Of a stretch of DNA of 64,000 bases, positions 1-15,000 are shown one piece after another. The stretch's first letter is position 1. Each line of letters begins with the position of its first letter. The stretch comes from Lasioglossum baleicum (lineage: Eukaryota > Arthropoda > Insecta > Hymenoptera > Halictidae), in the NCBI RefSeq assembly GCF_051020765.1, contig NC_134943.1, forward strand, positions 682,001 through 746,000. The letters run 5' to 3'. Position numbers and translations under genes: made by a program. The notes under the pieces are model-generated. The model was not told where the DNA came from. It did no database searches and saw only the letters and a list, made by a program, of their open reading frames with translations.

Positions 1-3000
1 TTGCCAACATAATCGTCATTCTTTTCCGATTCAAATGAGCTCAAACACGATACAATTCGGTTTAGATTTATACCGGTTTAATCTACGATACAGTAAAACA
101 TCGATTATCCGAACTAGTCTGTAGGTGAGGATATAATTATGCAGAACTTTGTTGAGTTTAGACATTCTTTTATTGAACTTTTACCAACATAATCGTCATT
201 CTTTTCCGATTGAAATGAGCCCAAACACGATACAATTAGGTTTAGATTTATACTCGTCTAATCCACAATTTTGTAGAACCTCGATTATCCGAACTAGTCT
301 GTAGATGAGGATATCATTATCCAGAACTTTGTTGTTTTTAGGAATTCTGTTATGGTACTTTTACCAACATAGTCGTCACACTTTTCCGGTTAAATCGAGT
401 CCAAGCTCGATACAATTCGGTTTGGAATTACTCGAGTAGTCCACGATTTTGTAGAACCTCGATTATCCGAACTAGTCTGTAGACGAGGATATCGTTATGC
501 AGAAAATTGTTGTTTTCAGGGATTCTTTTATGGGACTTTTACCAACATAATCGTCATTCTTTTCCGATGCAAATGAGCTCAAACAAGATACAAGTCGGTT
601 TAGATTTATACTCGTTTAATCCACGATAATGTAGAACGTCGATTATCCGATCTAGTCTGTAGATGAGGATATCATTATCCAGAACTTTGTTGTTTTTAGG
701 GATTCTGTTATGGTACATTTACCAACATAGTCGTCACACTTTTCCGGTTAAATCGAGTCCAAGCTCGATACAATTCGGTTTGGAATTACTCGAGTAGTCC
801 ACGATTTTGTAGAACCTCGATTATCCGAACTAGTCTGTAGACGAAGATATAATTATGCAGAACTTTGTTGAGTTTAGACATTCTTTTATTGAACTTTTAC
901 CAATATAATCGTCACTCTTTTCCGATTCAAATCAGAACAACCACGAAACAATTCGGTTTAGATTTATACTCGTTTAATCCACGATAATGTAGAACCTCTA
1001 TTATCCGAACTAGTCTGTAGACGAGGATATCGTTATGCAGAAAATTGTTGTTTTCAGGGATTCTTTTATGGGACTTTTACCAACATAATCGTCATTCTTT
1101 TCCGATGCAAATGAGCTCAAACACGATACAAGTCGGTTTAGATTTATACTCGTTTAATCCACGATAATGTAGAACGTCGATTATCCGAACTAGTCTGTAG
1201 ATGAGGATATCGTTATGCAGAACTTTGTTGTTTTTAGGGATTCTGTTATGGTACATTTACCAAGATAGTCGTCACACTTTTCCGGTTAAATCGAGTCCAA
1301 GCTCGATACAATTCGGTTTGGAATTACTCGAGTAGTCAACGATTTTGTAGAACCTCGATTATCCGAACTAGTCTGTAGACGAGGATATCGTTATGCAGAA
1401 CTTTGTTGTTGTCAGGGATTCTTTTATGGAACTCTTACCAACATAATCGTCATTCTTTTCCGATTGAAATGAGCCCAAACACAATACAATTAGGTTTAGA
1501 TTTATACTCGTCTAATCCACGATTTTGTAGAACCTCGATTATCCGAACTAGTCAGTAGACGAGGATATCGTTATGCAGAACATTGTTGTTTTTAGGGATT
1601 CTGTTATGGTACTTTTACCAACATAGTCGTCTTTCTTTTCCGGTTAAATCGAGTCCAAGCTCGATACAATTCGGTTTGGAATTACTCGAGTAGTCCACGA
1701 TTTTGTAGAACCTCGATTATCCGAACTAGTCTGTAGACGAGGATATCGTTATGCAGAACTTTGTTGTTTTTAGGGATTCTGTTATGGTACATTTACCAAC
1801 ATAGTCGTCACACTTTTCCGGTTAAATCGAGTCCAAGCTCGATACAATTCGGTTTAGAATTACTTGATTAGTCCACGATTTTGTAGAACCTCGATTATCC
1901 GAACTAGTCTGTAGACGAAGATATAATTATGCAGAACTTTGTTGAGTTTAGACGTTCTTTTATTGAACTTTTAGCAACATAATCGTCACTCTTTTCCGAT
2001 TGATATGAGCCCAAACACGATACAATTAGGTTTAGATTTATACTCGTCTAATCCACAATTTTGTAGAACCTCGATTATCCGAACTAGTCTGTAGATGAGG
2101 ATATCATTATCCAGAACTTTGTTGTTTTTAGGGATTCTGTTATGGTACTTTTACCAACATAGTCGTCTTTCTTTACCGGGTAAATCGAGTCCAAGCTCGA
2201 TACAATTCGGTTTGGAATTACTCGAGTAGTCCACGATTTTGTAGAACCTCGATTATCCGAACTAGTCTGTAGACGAGGATATCGTTATGCAGAACATTGT
2301 TGTTTTCTGGGATTCTTTTATGGGACTTTTGCCAACATAATCGTCATTCTTTTCCGATTCAAATGAGCTCAAACACGAAACAATTCGGTTTAGATTTATA
2401 CTCGTTTAATCCACGATAATGTAGAACCTCGATTATCCGAACTAGTCTGTAGACGAGGATATCGTTATGCAGAAAATTGTTGTTTTCAGGGATTCTTTTA
2501 TGGGACTTTTACCAACATAATCGTCATTCTTTTCCGATGCAAATGAGCTCAAACAAGATACAAGTCGGTTTAGATTTATACTCGTTTAATCCACGATAAT
2601 GTAGAACGTCGATTATCCGATCTAGTCTGTAGATGAGGATATCATTATCCAGAACTTGTTGTTTTTAGGGATTCTGTTATGGTACATTTACCAACATAGT
2701 CGTCACACTTTTCCGGTTACATCGAGTCCAAGCTCGATACAATTCGGTTTAGAATTACTTGATGTGTCCACGATTTTGTAGAACCTCGATTATCCGAACT
2801 AGTCTGTAGACGAGGATATCGTTATGCAGAACATTGTTGTTTTCTGGGAATCTTTTATGGGACTTTTGCCAACATAATCGTCATTCTTTTCCGATTCAAA
2901 TGAGCTCAAACACGATACAATTCGGTTTAGATTTATACCGGTTTAATCTACGATACAGTAAAACATCGATTATCCGAACTAGTCTGTAGGTGAGGATATA

Positions 3001-6000
3001 ATTATGCAGAACTTTGTTGAGTTTAGACATTCTTTTATTGAACTTTTACCAACATAATCGTCATTCTTTTCCGATTGAAATGAGCCCAAACACGATACAA
3101 TTAGGTTTAGATTTATACTCGTCTAATCCACAATTTTGTAGAACCTCGATTATCCGAACTAGTCTGTAGACGAGGATATCGTTATGCAGAAAATTGTTGT
3201 TTTCAGGGATTCTTTTATGGGACTTTTACCAACATAATCGTCATTCTTTTCCGATGCAAATGAGCTCAAACAAGATACAAGTCGGTTTAGATTTATACTC
3301 GTTTAATCCACGATAATGTAGAACGTCGATTATCCGATCTAGTCTGTAGATGAGGATATCATTATCCAGAACTTTGTTGTTTTTAGGGATTCTGTTATGG
3401 TACATTTACCAACATAGTCGTCACACTTTTCCGGTTAAATCGAGTCCAAGCTCGATACAATTCGGTTTGGAATTACTCGAGTAGTCCACGATTTTGTAGA
3501 ACCTCGATTATCCGAACTAGTCTGTAGACGAAGATATAATTATGCAGAACTTTGTTGAGTTTAGACATTCTTTTATTGAACTTTTACCAATATAATCGTC
3601 ACTCTTTTCCGATTCAAATCAGAACAACCACGAAACAATTCGGTTTAGATTTATACTCGTTTAATCCACGATAATGTAGAACCTCTATTATCCGAACTAG
3701 TCTGTAGACGAGGATATCGTTATGCAGAAAATTGTTGTTTTCAGGGATTCTTTTATGGGACTTTTACCAACATAATCGTCATTCTTTTCCGATGCAAATG
3801 AGCTCAAACACGATACAAGTCGGTTTAGATTTATACTCGTTTAATCCACGATAATGTAGAACGTCGATTATCCGAACTAGTCTGTAGATGAGGATATCGT
3901 TATGCAGAACTTTGTTGTTTTTAGGGATTCTGTTATGGTACATTTACCAACATAGTCGTCACACTTTTCCGGTTAAATCGAGTCCAAGCTCGATACAATT
4001 CGGTTTGGAATTACTCGAGTAGTCAACGATTTTGTAGAACCTCGATTATCCGAACTAGTCTGTAGACGAGGATATCGTTATGCAGAACTTTGTTGTTGTC
4101 AGGGATTCTTTTATGGAACTCTTACCAACATAATCGTCATTCTTTTCCGATTGAAATGAGCCCAAACACAATACAATTAGGTTTAGATTTATACGCGTCT
4201 AATCCACGATTTTGTAGAACCTCGATTATCCGAACTAGTCAGTAGACGAGGATATCGTTATGCAGAACATTGTTGTTTTTAGGGATTCTGTTATGGTACT
4301 TTTACCAACATAGTCGTCTTTCTTTTCCGGTTAAGTCGAGTCCAAGCTCGATACAATTCGGGTTGGAATTACTCGAGTAGTCCACGATTTTGTAAAACCT
4401 CGATTATCCGAACTAGTCTGTAGACGAGGATATCGTTATGCAGAACTTTGTTGTTTTTAGGGATTCTGTTATGGTACATTTACCAACATAGTCGTCACAC
4501 TTTTCCGGTTAAATCGAGTCCAAGCTCGATACAATTCGGTTTAGAATTACTTGATTAGTCCACGATTTTGTAGAACCTCGATTATCCGAACTAGTCTGTA
4601 GACGAAGATATAATTATGCAGAACTTTGTTGAGTTTAGACATTCTTTTATTGAACTTTTAGCAACATAATCGTCACTCTTTTCCGATTGATATGAGCCCA
4701 AACACGATACAATTAGGTTTAGATTTATACTCGTCTAATCCACAATTTTGTAGAACCTCGATTATCCGAACTAGTCTGTAGATGAGGATATCATTATCCA
4801 GAACTTTGTTGTTTTTAGGGATTCTGTTATGGTACTTTTACCAACATAGTCGTCTTTCTTTACCGGTTAAATCGAGTCCAAGCTCGATACAATTCGGTTT
4901 GGAATTACTCGAGTAGTCCACGATTTTGTAGAACCTCGATTATCCGAACTAGTCTGTAGACGAGGATATCGTTATGCAGAACATTGTTGTTTTCTGGGAT
5001 TCTTTTATGGGACTTTTGCCAACATAATCGTCATTCTTTTCCGATTCAAATGAGCTCAAACACGATACAATTCGGTTTAGATTTATACCGGTTTAATCTA
5101 CGATACAGTAAAACATCGATTATCCGAACTAGTCTGTAGGTGAGGATATAATTATGCAGAACTTTGTTGAGTTTAGACATTCTTTTATTGAACTTTACCA
5201 ACATAATCGTCACTCTTTTCCGATTCAAATGAGAACCAACACGATACAATTCGGTTTAGATTTATACTCGTTTAATCCACGATAATGTAGAACCTCGATT
5301 ATTCGAACTAGTCTGTAGACGAAGATATAATTATGCAGGACTTTGTTGAGTTTAGACATTCTTTTATTGAACTTTTACCAATATAATCGTCACTCTTTTC
5401 CGATTCAAATCAGAACAACCACGAAACAATTCGGTTTAGATTTATACTCGTTTAATCCACGATAATGTAGAACCTCTATTATCCGAACTAGTCTGTAGAC
5501 GAGGATATCGTTATGCAGAAAATTGTTGTTTTCAGGGATTCTTTTATGGGACTTTTACCAACATAATCGTCATTCTTTTCCGATGCAAATGAGCTCAAAC
5601 ACGATACAAGTCGGTTTAGATTTATACTCGTTTAATCCACGATAATGTAGAACGTCGATTATCCGAACTAGTCTGTAGATGAGGATATCATTATCCAGAA
5701 CTTTGTTGTTTTTAGGGATTCTGTTATGGTACATTTACCAACATAGTCGTCACACTTTTCCGGTTAAATCGAGTCCAAGCTCGATACAATTCGGTTTGGA
5801 ATTACTCGAGTAGTCAACGATTTTGTAGAACCTCGATTATCCGAACTAGTCTGTAGACGAGGATATCGTTATGCAGAACTTTGTTGTTGTCAGGGATTCT
5901 TTTATGGAACTCTTACCAACATAATCGTCATTCTTTTCCGATTGAAATGAGCCCAAACACAATACAATTAGGTTTAGATTTATACTCGTCTAATCCACGA

Positions 6001-9000
6001 TTTTGTAGAACCTCGATTATCCGAACTAGTCAGTAGACGATGATATCGTTATGCAGAACATTGTTGTTTTTAGGGATTCTGTTATGGTACTTTTACCAAC
6101 ATAGTCGTCTTTCTTTTCCGGTTAAATCGAGTCCAAGCTCGATACAATTCGGTTTGGAATTACTCGAGTAGTCCACGATTTTGTAGAACCTCGATTATCC
6201 GAACTAGTCTGTAGACGAAGATATAATTATGCAGAACTTTGTTGAGTTTAGACATTCTTTTATTGAACTTTTACCAATATAATCGTCACTCTTTTCCGAT
6301 TCAAATCAGAACAACCACGAAACAATTCGGTTTAGATTTATACTCGTTTAATCCACGATAATGTAGAACCTCGATTATCCGAACTAGTCTGTAGACGAGG
6401 ATATCGTTATGCAGAAAATTGTTGTTTTCAGGGATTCTTTTATGGGACTTTTACCAACATAATCGTCATTCTTTTCCGATGCAAATGAGCTCAAACAAGA
6501 TACAAGTCGGTTTAGATTTATACTCGTTTAATCCACGATAAAGTAGAACTTCGATTATCCGATCTAGTCTGTAGATGAGGATATCATTATCCAGAACTTG
6601 TTGTTTTTAGGGATTCTGTTATGGTACATTTACCAACATAGTCGTCACACTTTTCCGGTTACATCGAGTCCAAGCTCGATACAATTCGGTTTAGAATTAC
6701 TTGATGTGTCCACGATTTTGTAGAACCTCGATTATCCGAACTAGTCTGTAGACGAGGATATCGTTATGCAGAACATTGTTGTTTTCTGGGAATCTTTTAT
6801 GGGACTTTTGCCAACATAATCGTCATTCTTTTCCGATTCAAATGAGCTCAAACACGATACAATTCGGTTTAGATTTATACCGGTTTAATCTACGATACAG
6901 TAAAACATCGATTATCCGAACTAGTCTGTAGGTGAGGATATAATTATGCAGAACTTTGTTGAGTTTAGACATTCTTTTATTGAACTTTTACCAACATAAT
7001 CGTCATTCTTTTCCGATTGAAATGAGCCCAAACACGATACAATTAGGTTTAGATTTATACTCGTCTAATCCACAATTTTGTAGAACCTCGATTATCCGAA
7101 CTAGTCTGTAGATGAGGATATCATTATCCAGAACTTTGTTGTTTTTAGGAATTCTGTTATGGTACTTTTACCAATATAGTCGTCACACTTTTCCGGTTAA
7201 ATCGAGTCCAAGCTCGATACAATTCGGTTTGGAATTACTCGAGTAGTCCACGATTTTGTAGAACCTCGATTATCCGAACTAGTCTGTAGACGAGGATATC
7301 GTTATGCAGAAAATTGTTGTTTTCAGGGATTCTTTTATGGGACTTTTACCAACATAATCGTCATTCTTTTCCGATGCAAATGAGCTCAAACAAGATACAA
7401 GTCGGTTTGGATTTATACTCGTTTAATCCACGATAATGTAGAACGTCGATTATCCGATCTAGTCTGTAGATGAGGATATCATTATCCAGAACTTTGTTGT
7501 TTTTAGGGATTCTGTTATGGTACATTTACCAACATAGTCGTCACACTTTTCCGGTTAAATCGAGTCCAAGCTCGATACAATTCGGTTTGGAATTACTCGA
7601 GTAGTCCACGATTTTGTAGAACCTCGATTATCCGAACTAGTCTGTAGACGAAGATATAATTATGCAGAACTTTGTTGAGTTTAGACATTCTTTTATTGAA
7701 CTTTTACCAATATAATCGTCACTCTTTTCCGATTCAAATCAGAACAACCACGAAACAATTCGGTTTAGATTTATACTCGTTTAATCCACGATAATGTAGA
7801 ACCTCTATTATCCGAACTAGTCTGTAGACGAGGATATCGTTATGCAGAAAATTGTTGTTTTCAGGGATTCTTTTATGGGACTTTTACCAACATAATCGTC
7901 ATTCTTTTCCGATGCAAATGAGCTCAAACACGATACAAGTCGGTTTAGATTTATACTCGTTTAATCCACGATAATGTAGAACGTCGATTATCCGAACTAG
8001 TCTGTAGATGAGGATATCGTTATGCAGAACTTTGTTGTTTTTAGGGATTCTGTTATGGTACATTTACCAACATAGTCGTCACACTTTTCCGGTTAAATCG
8101 AGTCCAAGCTCGATACAATTCGGTTTGGAATTACTCGAGTAGTCAACGATTTTGTAGAACCTCGATTATCCGAACTAGTCTGTAGACGAGGATATCGTTA
8201 TGCAGAACTTTGTTGTTGTCAGGGATTCTTTTATGGAACTCTTACCAACATAATCGTCATTCTTTTCCGATTGAAATGAGCCCAAACACAATACAATTAG
8301 GTTTAGATTTATACTCGTCTAATCCACGATTTTGTAGAACCTCGATTATCCGAACTAGTCAGTAGACGAGGATATCGTTATGCAGAACATTGTTGTTTTT
8401 AGGGATTCTGTTATGGTACTTTTACCAACATAGTCGTCTTTCTTTTCCGGTTAAGTCGAGTCCAAGCTCGATACAATTCGGGTTGGAATTACTCGAGTAG
8501 TCCACGATTTTGTAAAACCTCGATTATCCGAACTAGTCTGTAGACGAGGATATCGTTATGCAGAACTTTGTTGTTTTTAGGGATTCTGTTATGGTACATT
8601 TACCAACATAGTCGTCACACTTTTCCGGTTAAATCGAGTCCAAGCTCGATACAATTCGGTTTAGAATTACTTGATTAGTCCACGATTTTGTAGAACCTCG
8701 ATTATCCGAACTAGTCTGTAGACGAAGATATAATTATGCAGAACTTTGTTGACTTTAGACATTCTTTTATTGAACTTTTAGCAACATAATCGTCACTCTT
8801 TTCCGATTGATATGAGCCCAAACACGATACAATTAGGTTTAGATTTATACTCGTCTAATCCACAATTTTGTAGAACCTCGATTATCCGAACTAGTCTGTA
8901 GATGAGGATATCATTATCCAGAACTTTGTTGTTTTTAGGGATTCTGTTATGGTACTTTTACCAACATAGTCGTCTTTCTTTACCGGGTAAATCGAGTCCA

Positions 9001-12000
9001 AGCTCGATACAATTCGGTTTGGAATTACTCGAGTAGTCCACGATTTTGTAGAACCTCGATTATCCGAACTAGTCTGTAGACGAGGATATCGTTATGCAGA
9101 ACATTGTTGTTTTCTGGGATTCTTTTATGGGACTTTTGCCAACATAATCGTCATTCTTTTCCGATTCAAATGAGCTCAAACACGATACAATTCGGTTTAG
9201 ATTTATACCGGTTTAATCTACGATACAGTAAAACATCGATTATCCGAACTAGTCTGTAGGTGAGGATATAATTATGCAGAACTTTGTTGAGTTTAGACAT
9301 TCTTTTATTGAACTTTTACCAACATAATCGTCACTCTTTTCCGATTCAAATGAGAACCAACACGATACAATTCGGTTTAGATTTATACTCGTTTAATCCA
9401 CGATAATGTAGAACCTCGATTATTCGAACTAGTCTGTAGACGAAGATATAATTATGCAGGACTTTGTTGAGTTTAGACATTCTTTTATTGAACTTTTACC
9501 AATATAATCGTCACTCTTTTCCGATTCAAATCAGAACAACCACGAAACAATTCGGTTTAGATTTATACTCGTTTAATCCACGATAATGTAGAACCTCTAT
9601 TATCCGAACTAGTCTGTAGACGAGGATATCGTTATGCAGAAAATTGTTGTTTTCAGGGATTCTTTTATGGGACTTTTACCAACATAATCGTCATTCTTTT
9701 CCGATGCAAATGAGCTCAAACACGATACAAGTCGGTTTAGATTTATACTCGTTTAATCCACGATAATGTAGAACGTCGATTATCCGAACTAGTCTGTAGA
9801 TGAGGATATCATTATCCAGAACTTTGTTGTTTTTAGGGATTCTGTTATGGTACATTTACCAACATAGTCGTCACACTTTTCCGGTTAAATCGAGTCCAAG
9901 CTCGATACAATTCGGTTTGGAATTACTCGAGTAGTCAACGATTTTGTAGAACCTCGATTATCCGAACTAGTCTGTAGACGAGGATATCGTTATGCAGAAC
10001 TTTGTTGTTGTCAGGGATTCTTTTATGGAACTCTTACCAACATAATCGTCATTCTTTTCCGATTGAAATGAGCCCAAACACAATACAATTAGGTTTAGAT
10101 TTATACTCGTCTAATCCACGATTTTGTAGAACCTCGATTATCCGAACTAGTCAGTAGACGATGATATCGTTATGCAGAAAATTGTTGTTTTCAGGGATTC
10201 TTTTATGGGACTTTTACCAACATAATCGTCATTCTTTTCCGATGCAAATGAGCTCAAACAAGATACAAGTCGGTTTAGATTTATACTCGTTTAATCCACG
10301 ATAATGTAGAACGTCGATTATCCGATCTAGTCTGTAGATGAGGATATCATTATCCAGAACTTTGTTGTTTCTAGGGATTCTGTTATGGTACATTTACCAA
10401 CATAGTCGTCACACTTTTCCGGTTAAATCGAGTCCAAGCTCGATACAATTCGGTTTGGAATTACTCGAGTAGTCCACGATTTTGTAGAACCTCGATTATC
10501 CGAACTAGTCTGTAGACGAAGATATAATTATGCAGAACTTTGTTGAGTTTAGACATTCTTTTATTGAACTTTTACCAATATAATCGTCACTCTTTTCCGA
10601 TTCAAATCAGAACAACCACGAAACAATTCGGTTTAGATTTATACTCGTTTAATCCACGATAATGTAGAACCTCTATTATCCGAACTAGTCTGTAGACGAG
10701 GATATCGTTATGCAGAAAATTGTTGTTTTCAGGGATTCTTTTATGGGACTTTTACCAACATAATCGTCATTCTTTTCCGATGCAAATGAGCTCAAACACG
10801 ATACAAGTCGGTTTAGATTTATACTCGTTTAATCCACGATAATGTAGAACGTCGATTATCCGAACTAGTCTGTAGATGAGGATATCGTTATGCAGAACTT
10901 TGTTGTTTTTAGGGATTCTGTTATGGTACATTTACCAACATAGTCGTCACACTTTTCCGGTTAAATCGAGTCCAAGCTCGATACAATTCGGTTTGGAATT
11001 ACTCGAGTAGTCAACGATTTTGTAGAACCTCGATTATCCGAACTAGTCTGTAGACGAGGATATCGTTATGCAGAACTTTGTTGTTGTCAGGGATTCTTTT
11101 ATGGAACTCTTACCAACATAATCGTCATTCTTTTCCGATTGAAATGAGCCCAAACACAATACAATTAGGTTTAGATTTATACTCGTCTAATCCACGATTT
11201 TGTAGAACCTCGATTATCCGAACTAGTCTGTAGATGAGGATATCATTATCCAGAACTTTGTTGTTTTTAGGGATTCTGTTATGGTACTTTTACCAACATA
11301 GTCGTCTTTCTTTACCGGGTAAATCGAGTCCAAGCTCGATACAATTCGGTTTGGAATTACTCGAGTAGTCCACGATTTTGTAGAACCTCGATTATCCGAA
11401 CTAGTCTGTAGACGAGGATATCGTTATGCAGAACATTGTTGTTTTCTGGGATTCTTTTATGGGACTTTTACCAACATAATCGTCATTCTTTTCCGATGCA
11501 AATGAGCTCAAACAAGATACAAGTCGGTTTGGATTTATACTCGTTTAATCCACGATAATGTAGAACGTCGATTATCCGATCTAGTCTGTAGATGAGGATA
11601 TCATTATCCAGAACTTTGTTGTTTTTAGGGATTCTGTTATGGTACATTTACCAACATAGTCGTCACACTTTTCCGGTTAAATCGAGTCCAAGCTCGATAC
11701 AATTCGGTTTGGAATTACTCGAGTAGTCCACGATTTTGTAGAACCTCGATTATCCGAACTAGTCTGTAGACGAAGATATAATTATGCAGAACTTTGTTGA
11801 GTTTAGACATTCTTTTATTGAACTTTTACCAATATAATCGTCACTCTTTTCCGATTCAAATCAGAACAACCACGAAACAATTCGGTTTAGATTTATACTC
11901 GTTTAATCCACGATAATGTAGAACCTCTATTATCCGAACTAGTCTGTAGACGAGGATATCGTTATGCAGAAAATTGTTGTTTTCAGGGATTCTTTTATGG

Positions 12001-15000
12001 GACTTTTACCAACATAATCGTCATTCTTTTCCGATGCAAATGAGCTCAAACACGATACAAGTCGGTTTAGATTTATACTCGTTTAATCCACGATAATGTA
12101 GAACGTCGATTATCCGAACTAGTCTGTAGATGAGGATATCGTTATGCAGAACTTTGTTGTTTTTAGGGATTCTGTTATGGTACATTTACCAACATAGTCG
12201 TCACACTTTTCCGGTTAAATCGAGTCCAAGCTCGATACAATTCGGTTTGGAATTACTCGAGTAGTCAACGATTTTGTAGAACCTCGATTATCCGAACTAG
12301 TCTGTAGACGAGGATATCGTTATGCAGAACTTTGTTGTTGTCAGGGATTCTTTTATGGAACTCTTACCAACATAATCGTCATTCTTTTCCGATTGAAATG
12401 AGCCCAAACACAATACAATTAGGTTTAGATTTATACTCGTCTAATCCACGATTTTGTAGAACCTCGATTATCCGAACTAGTCAGTAGACGAGGATATCGT
12501 TATGCAGAACATTGTTGTTTTTAGGGATTCTGTTATGGTACTTTTACCAACATAGTCGTCTTTCTTTTCCGGTTAAGTCGAGTCCAAGCTCGATACAATT
12601 CGGGTTGGAATTACTCGAGTAGTCCACGATTTTGTAAAACCTCGATTATCCGAACTAGTCTGTAGACGAGGATATCGTTATGCAGAACTTTGTTGTTTTT
12701 AGGGATTCTGTTATGGTACATTTACCAACATAGTCGTCACACTTTTCCGGTTAAATCGAGTCCAAGCTCGATACAATTCGGTTTAGAATTACTTGATTAG
12801 TCCACGATTTTGTAGAACCTCGATTATCCGAACTAGTCTGTAGACGAAGATATAATTATGCAGAACTTTGTTGACTTTAGACATTCTTTTATTGAACTTT
12901 TAGCAACATAATCGTCACTCTTTTCCGATTGATATGAGCCCAAACACGATACAATTAGGTTTAGATTTATACTCGTCTAATCCACAATTTTGTAGAACCT
13001 CGATTATCCGAACTAGTCTGTAGATGAGGATATCATTATCCAGAACTTTGTTGTTTTTAGGGATTCTGTTATGGTACTTTTACCAACATAGTCGTCTTTC
13101 TTTACCGGGTAAATCGAGTCCAAGCTCGATACAATTCGGTTTGGAATTACTCGAGTAGTCCACGATTTTGTAGAACCTCGATTATCCGAACTAGTCTGTA
13201 GACGAGGATATCGTTATGCAGAACATTGTTGTTTTCTGGGATTCTTTTATGGGACTTTTGCCAACATAATCGTCATTCTTTTCCGATTCAAATGAGCTCA
13301 AACACGATACAATTCGGTTTAGATTTATACCGGTTTAATCTACGATACAGTAAAACATCGATTATCCGAACTAGTCTGTAGGTGAGGATATAATTATGCA
13401 GAACTTTGTTGAGTTTAGACATTCTTTTATTGAACTTTTACCAACATAATCGTCACTCTTTTCCGATTCAAATGAGAACCAACACGATACAATTCGGTTT
13501 AGATTTATACTCGTTTAATCCACGATAATGTAGAACCTCGATTATTCGAACTAGTCTGTAGACGAAGATATAATTATGCAGGACTTTGTTGAGTTTAGAC
13601 ATTCTTTTATTGAACTTTTACCAATATAATCGTCACTCTTTTCCGATTCAAATCAGAACAACCACGAAACAATTCGGTTTAGATTTATACTCGTTTAATC
13701 CACGATAATGTAGAACCTCTATTATCCGAACTAGTCTGTAGACGAGGATATCGTTATGCAGAAAATTGTTGTTTTCAGGGATTCTTTTATGGGACTTTTA
13801 CCAACATAATCGTCATTCTTTTCCGATGCAAATGAGCTCAAACACGATACAAGTCGGTTTAGATTTATACTCGTTTAATCCACGATAATGTAGAACGTCG
13901 ATTATCCGAACTAGTCTGTAGATGAGGATATCATTATCCAGAACTTTGTTGTTTTTAGGGATTCTGTTATGGTACATTTACCAACATAGTCGTCACACTT
14001 TTCCGGTTAAATCGAGTCCAAGCTCGATACAATTCGGTTTGGAATTACTCGAGTAGTCAACGATTTTGTAGAACCTCGATTATCCGAACTAGTCTGTAGA
14101 CGAGGATATCGTTATGCAGAACTTTGTTGTTGTCAGGGATTCTTTTATGGAACTCTTACCAACATAATCGTCATTCTTTTCCGATTGAAATGAGCCCAAA
14201 CACAATACAATTAGGTTTAGATTTATACTCGTCTAATCCACGATTTTGTAGAACCTCGATTATCCGAACTAGTCAGTAGACGATGATATCGTTATGCAGA
14301 ACATTGTTGTTTTTAGGGATTCTGTTATGGTACTTTTACCAACATAGTCGTCTTTCTTTTCCGGTTAAATCGAGTCCAAGCTCGATACAATTCGGTTTGG
14401 AATTACTCGAGTAGTCCACGATTTTGTAGAACCTCGATTATCCGAACTAGTCTGTAGACGAGGATATCGTTATGCAGAACATTGTTGTTTTCTGGGAATC
14501 TTTTATGGGACTTTGCCAACATAATCGTCATTCTTTTCCGATTCAAATGAGCTCAAACACGATACAATTCGGTTTAGATTTATACCGGTTTAATCTACGA
14601 TACAGTAAAACATCGATTATCCGAACTAGTCTGTAGGTGAGGATATAATTATGCAGAACTTTGTTGAGTTTAGACATTCTTTTATTGAACTTTTACCAAC
14701 ATAATCGTCATTCTTTTCCGATTGAAATGAGCCCAAACACGATACAATTAGGTTTAGATTTATACTCGTCTAATCCACAATTTTGTAGAACCTCGATTAT
14801 CCGAACTAGTCTGTAGATGAGGATATCATTATCCAGAACTTTGTTGTTTTTAGGAATTCTGTTATGGTACTTTTACCAACATAGTCGTCACACTTTTCCG
14901 GTTAAATCGAGTCCAAGCTCGATACAATTCGGTTTGGAATTACTCGAGTAGTCCACGATTTTGTAGAACCTCGATTATCCGAACTAGTCTGTAGACGAGG

